Source: Rhizophagus irregularis
Lineage: Eukaryota; Glomeromycota; Glomeromycetes; Glomerales; Glomeraceae
NCBI RefSeq assembly: GCF_026210795.1
Contig: NC_089439.1
Location: forward strand, 2,480,001-2,544,000
DNA: 64,000 nucleotides
Direction of reading: 5' to 3'
Shown: one piece after another, positions 60,430-64,000 of the stretch
Numbering within the stretch: the stretch's first letter is position 1
Layout of the letters: each line of letters opens with the position of its first letter
Notes under the pieces: generated by a model
Databases searched by the model: none
What the model was told of the DNA's origin: nothing
What the model saw: the letters and a program-made list of their open reading frames with translations, nothing else
Program-made: the position numbers and the translations under genes

Positions 60430-62034
60430 ATGGCTGCGAAACACTTAATTTCAGAATGTTTAGAAAAGATTTTTTCTAACCTTTTAGATAATAATAATCG
60501 TAATCATAAATCAACCAAAGATATACATTCCTTACATTCTTGCACATTAGTTTCAAGACATTGGTGTAGAATCTCAACACCATTCTTATATTCTTATCCA
60601 TTTCATTATTTTTATCATCGTAATTCGAATAATTCGAACAAATCATCTTATTTTAAATTGATTCGTACATTATTAGGTTGTATTCCAAAATCTGAAATTG
60701 AACAAATTATATCAGTAACGGATTCTTCAAACATACAAAAATTATTATCCAATTCCTTTCGTTCTAATAAAAAATCTACATCATCTTTTGATATTTCAAC
60801 AACATTTAATTATGTTAATTTCATACGTGGTTTAGTTGTTGATGATACATTACTTTCTGATACATTATTATTTTACTTTCGTGAAATATGGTTACCCCCT
60901 TATATTTCAAATATTAAGACACAAAATAAATTCTCAAAAATATCAATTTCAATAATAAATCACCTATTAAAATATATTCTAAAACATTGTAATAATTTAA
61001 CAGTGTTAGATCTTCCATTTATAATAAGGAATAATGAAATTGGGTTTGATATGATTAAATCATTAATTTGTGAGGATTATATTGGAAAAAATAAATTGAG
61101 AAATTTAAAAGAATTATATGCAAATAGTGTAGTTAAAGATAACGAAAAAAAAGATCTTTATCTGGTTCTTTCGAATAATATTTGGAATTTAAATTTATTA
61201 TATAATGAAGGATTCAAATCTGTTGATTCATTATGTCGATTCATTTCTTTACAAAAAAATTTGAAACATATTATATTATCGGAATACGTATGTGAATTTG
61301 AACGTGGATATCGTGATTATAATTCCGTTTTTAATTCATTATCTACACAATGTGAAAGTTTACAGATATTAGAATTTAAATATTTAACATTTAATGAAAA
61401 TTCTTTAGGATCTTTATGTTTACTTAAAAATATTAAAGAATTAAAAATATATGAATGTAAAGGAATAGAGGATAATTTAATCTCTTGGGCAAAAAATCTA
61501 TCAAAACTTGAAGTATTCGAATTTGTTAAATGTTATAATTCAATTGTTTCAGAAGAATTTTTAATTCAATTAATTGAAACATCCTCAAATACATTATTAA
61601 AATTAATTATAAGTTATAAAAGAAAAGGAAAACAACTCACACAATTATATAAACATATATCAATTTATTCAAATTCTTTAATATATTTAGACCTTCCCAA
61701 AATTTATCCGGATGAATTAATTAAAATATTTGAATCATGTATTAAATTAGTTTATATTTGTACAATTTTATCAGATGACGGAGATTGGGAAATGAGTTTT
61801 AGAAATTTAGGAAAATTTATTCCAAAAAATTTACAAAAAATTATATTTAAAGAGATTAACGCTTATATTTTAAGTGGCAAGGCATTAAAATGTTTCTTTG
61901 AAGATTGCAGAAATAATAATGGAAATTTAAAATATTTAGAAATAAAAGGAAAGTTTATTTTTGGTCAACATTATTTTGATATTGCTAAAGAATTTGATAT
62001 AGAATTAAAAATTCAAACTTTCAAGTCACCATAG
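60430..62034 (+). CDS. F-box protein, 534 aa
   Basis: Single exon from ATG 60430 to TAG 62034. Residues about 5-60 form the F-box: LISECLEKIFSNLLD, then SCTLVSRHWCRISTPFLYSY with the conserved Leu/Val-Cys/Ser-(x)-W core. F-box proteins dock on Skp1 in SCF ubiquitin ligases and choose substrates. The remaining 450 residues hold irregular Leu/Ile/Asn-rich repeats of about 25-30 residues (for example NLTVLDLPFIIRN, LQILEFKYLTF, KLEVFEFVKC), consistent with a leucine-rich-repeat substrate-binding half. No membrane segment. A closely related partial gene starts 1.1 kb downstream on the same strand, so this is a tandem pair. Such large F-box families are typical of Rhizophagus-type genomes (general knowledge). 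Confidence 0.92.
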   Translation: MAAKHLISECLEKIFSNLLDNNNRNHKSTKDIHSLHSCTLVSRHWCRISTPFLYSYPFHYFYHRNSNNSNKSSYFKLIRTLLGCIPKSEIEQIISVTDSSNIQKLLSNSFRSNKKSTSSFDISTTFNYVNFIRGLVVDDTLLSDTLLFYFREIWLPPYISNIKTQNKFSKISISIINHLLKYILKHCNNLTVLDLPFIIRNNEIGFDMIKSLICEDYIGKNKLRNLKELYANSVVKDNEKKDLYLVLSNNIWNLNLLYNEGFKSVDSLCRFISLQKNLKHIILSEYVCEFERGYRDYNSVFNSLSTQCESLQILEFKYLTFNENSLGSLCLLKNIKELKIYECKGIEDNLISWAKNLSKLEVFEFVKCYNSIVSEEFLIQLIETSSNTLLKLIISYKRKGKQLTQLYKHISIYSNSLIYLDLPKIYPDELIKIFESCIKLVYICTILSDDGDWEMSFRNLGKFIPKNLQKIIFKEINAYILSGKALKCFFEDCRNNNGNLKYLEIKGKFIFGQHYFDIAKEFDIELKIQTFKSP

Positions 62035-63147
62035 ATAGATAGATAGAATATATAGATAGATATATATATTATAGAGTCATTTCATAGCTGGTTCGAGTTA
62101 CAACAATAATAGACGCCACAAATTTCACGTCTGGTTCGATTTTTATAGAAAAGAAAAAATTAAAATTTTTTTTTGTTTATTTTAATACTATAAATAAAAT
62201 CAATTTTGATACGTGCGTCAATACGGTAAAAACGTGTTTTAGAGGCCCAATTCTAACCTGGAAAGTTTAGGGTGGGAGAAATCTAATTTTGATAAAAATT
62301 TATCGGATCATAAAATATATGAACAGTGAACGGTTTTATTTATTAATCTCTTTATAGATTTAGATTTTTACTTGTCGTATTTAAACTTCAATCTTACAAT
62401 GAGAATACTCAATTTTTTTTGCCTCATCTTTTAGCCAGAATCCTTTATTTGGGATAATTGTAAAAAAACTCACAATCAGGTGAGTCGCATTAGTTTTTAT
62501 TATTAGTACAAACAAAGGACTTTTATGTATTAATGTGTAACATTTTAATGTACCACATTATGAATATTATGAAAAAAATCTCGGGTATTTTCGGACCGTT
62601 CGGAGTCGGATCATTCAACTCCGATTCATTCATTTCTTGGCAGAAATTATCCATCAAATCATATTATTAACAAACTTGCTTTATAGTTAAATACGTCACG
62701 TTCCACAAACATGTGGACGAATAACAAAAAAACCGGTGTCATTTATTATAAAAAGCAAAACTGTTTTATTTCTTGGCATAATTAATTAAAAAACAAGAAA
62801 ATAAAGGTCTTTTTTTTTATTTACCAATGAATTATCTTCCTTGATAAAATTCTTTTTTTTTTTCCCAACGAAAATTTATAAATATTTAAATTCTTTTTAC
62901 CACGTATATATTTCTTAATATACCGTGCTTATATGTATGCATAAAATACATGTTTCAATGAGTAATTTTGTAAGCAGCATTAAAGCCGCATAAAAAATTT
63001 GGAAAAGATCGCCGAACAAATACGAGTTTATAAAGAACATTTGTTCAACAAAAATAATTGACTCAAAAAAATAAACGTTTACATTATTTGTTAGCGAAAA
63101 TCTTTTTTTTTTTTTGTTTTTTACTTGATTTAATTAATTAATTAACC
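62035..63147. other. spacer between the two F-box genes, with GATA microsatellite
   Basis: GATAGATAGATAG and related TA-rich repeats occupy 62033-62072 just after the stop codon. The rest is A/T-rich and must hold the 3' end of the first gene and the promoter of the second; no motif assigned. Confidence 0.5.
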
Positions 63148-64000
63148 ATGGCAGCTTCAATTTTACTTTCAGAATGTCTGGAAAAAGTTTTTTTGTACCT
63201 TGTTGATGATGATGACACTTTTGCCACCATGTCGGCTAAATATTTATACCCTTGTACATTAGTATCAAGACATTGGTGTAGAATATCAACACCATTCTTA
63301 TATACTTACCCATTTCATTATGTAATTTATTCTGATTCTCATATTTCAAAAATTTTTCAACTCATTCGTACTTTATTAAATTGTATTCCAAAATCTGAGA
63401 TTGAATTAATTATAAATTCAAATTTTTCTCATATACATAAATTATTCTCCCGTTCTAATAAAAAACCTCCTTTATCAACTTATCCATCATCAACATTTAA
63501 TTATATTACTTTTATTCGTGGTTTAATTTTTAATGAAACATTTACTGATTCTTTTAAATTATTTCATTATCGTAAAATATGGTTACCCCCTTATATACCA
63601 AAAAATAATACGACGCAACGTCGTTTTTCAAAAATTTCAATCCCAATAATGAATTATCTTGTAAAATCTTTATGTAAAAATTCTAATAATTTGCAAATAT
63701 TAGAATTTCTATTTACAATACAAGACAATGAATTTTTTAATAGTACCATTGATTTATTAACGTTCAAGGATAGAAATGGTAGAAGTAAATTGAGCGATCT
63801 AAAAAAATTAAATTATATTAGTAAATATGAAGATCAAAAAGATCTTTACTCGGCTCTTTCAAATAATATTTGTAATTTAAGTTTACTTTGTAATGAAGGA
63901 ATCAACTCCATTGAAAAAGCAAATTCAATATCTAGATTTATTTCTTTACAAAAGAATTTACGACAAGTTATTTTATCAGAACGTTACCATTATATACGAA
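63148..64000 (+). CDS. F-box protein, N-terminal 284 codons, cut by window end
   Basis: ATG at 63148 (MAASILLSECLEKVFLYLVD) stays open to the last base of the window. The F-box core PCTLVSRHWCRISTPFLYTY is nearly identical to that of the gene at 60430, and later blocks also align (LIRTLLNCIPKSEIELII, KIWLPPYIPK, SRFISLQKNLRQVILSE). It is therefore a tandem paralogue, with an acidic DDDD insert in the F-box loop. The predicted role is the same: SCF substrate receptor with LRR-like C-terminus, most of which lies beyond the window. Confidence 0.9.
   Translation, partial: MAASILLSECLEKVFLYLVDDDDTFATMSAKYLYPCTLVSRHWCRISTPFLYTYPFHYVIYSDSHISKIFQLIRTLLNCIPKSEIELIINSNFSHIHKLFSRSNKKPPLSTYPSSTFNYITFIRGLIFNETFTDSFKLFHYRKIWLPPYIPKNNTTQRRFSKISIPIMNYLVKSLCKNSNNLQILEFLFTIQDNEFFNSTIDLLTFKDRNGRSKLSDLKKLNYISKYEDQKDLYSALSNNICNLSLLCNEGINSIEKANSISRFISLQKNLRQVILSERYHYIR

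Noticed and set aside
62085-62130. GGTTCGAGTT resembling a tRNA B box
   Set aside because: No A box or cloverleaf stems around it.

Overview
The window looks like nuclear DNA of an arbuscular mycorrhizal fungus of the Rhizophagus type. This is inferred from its content, not from a database match. The DNA is extremely A+T-rich by eye. Genes are sparse and have short GT-AG introns of about 65-150 nt. Recognisable families fit that group: F-box proteins in tandem, a six-helix ion-channel-like protein, a trypsin-like peptidase, a GMC oxidoreductase relic, a hAT transposase and a herpes-UL52-type primase-like relic. Most of the window is intergenic or transposon-derived. No rRNA, convincing tRNA or CRISPR array was seen.

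Layout. 1-9.3 kb: A/T-rich spacer with short coding relics (1.9-2.4 kb), a minus-strand microexon/intron cassette (5.53-5.76 kb) and an unidentified G+C-richer block (7.6-8.0 kb). 9.3-11.1 kb: decayed GMC oxidoreductase. 11.7-13.5 kb: minus-strand coding scraps and low-complexity DNA. 15.8-17.4 kb: a short interspersed repeat tract, a small two-exon gene with a SHOCT-like N-terminus, and a TA-flanked MITE. 19.1-21 kb: an intron-like segment, a frame-broken coding relic and three tandem 295-bp exon/intron-like units. 21-25.6 kb: a 2.2-2.4 kb segment present twice in tandem. 25.7-30.8 kb: a 790-codon primase-like gene killed by two stop codons and a 2779-bp transposon that itself carries microexon/intron-like cassettes. 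30.9-31.8 kb and 54.9-56.2 kb: two inverted copies of an element built from tandem 51-bp palindromes. 32.5-35.6 kb: hAT element with perfect 8-bp target duplication. 35.9-37.7 kb: serine-peptidase pseudogene. 38-43.2 kb: spacer with MITEs. 43.3-45.8 kb: intact five-exon channel-like gene on the minus strand. 48.2 kb: an orphan exon. 49.9-50.3 kb: second copy of the small SHOCT-like gene. 54-56.7 kb: cluster of MITEs. 58.2-64 kb: two small ORFs, a triplicated promoter-like repeat and two tandem F-box genes, the second cut by the window end.

Apparently intact genes are the channel-like protein, two SHOCT-like small proteins and two F-box proteins; two further short ORFs are possible. No operon or shared pathway links them. 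The most unusual material is structural: short exon-like pieces alternating with about 90-nt intron-like pieces whose branch-point region lies inside a palindrome, seen at three separate loci, and the alternating palindrome arrays inside TIR elements.
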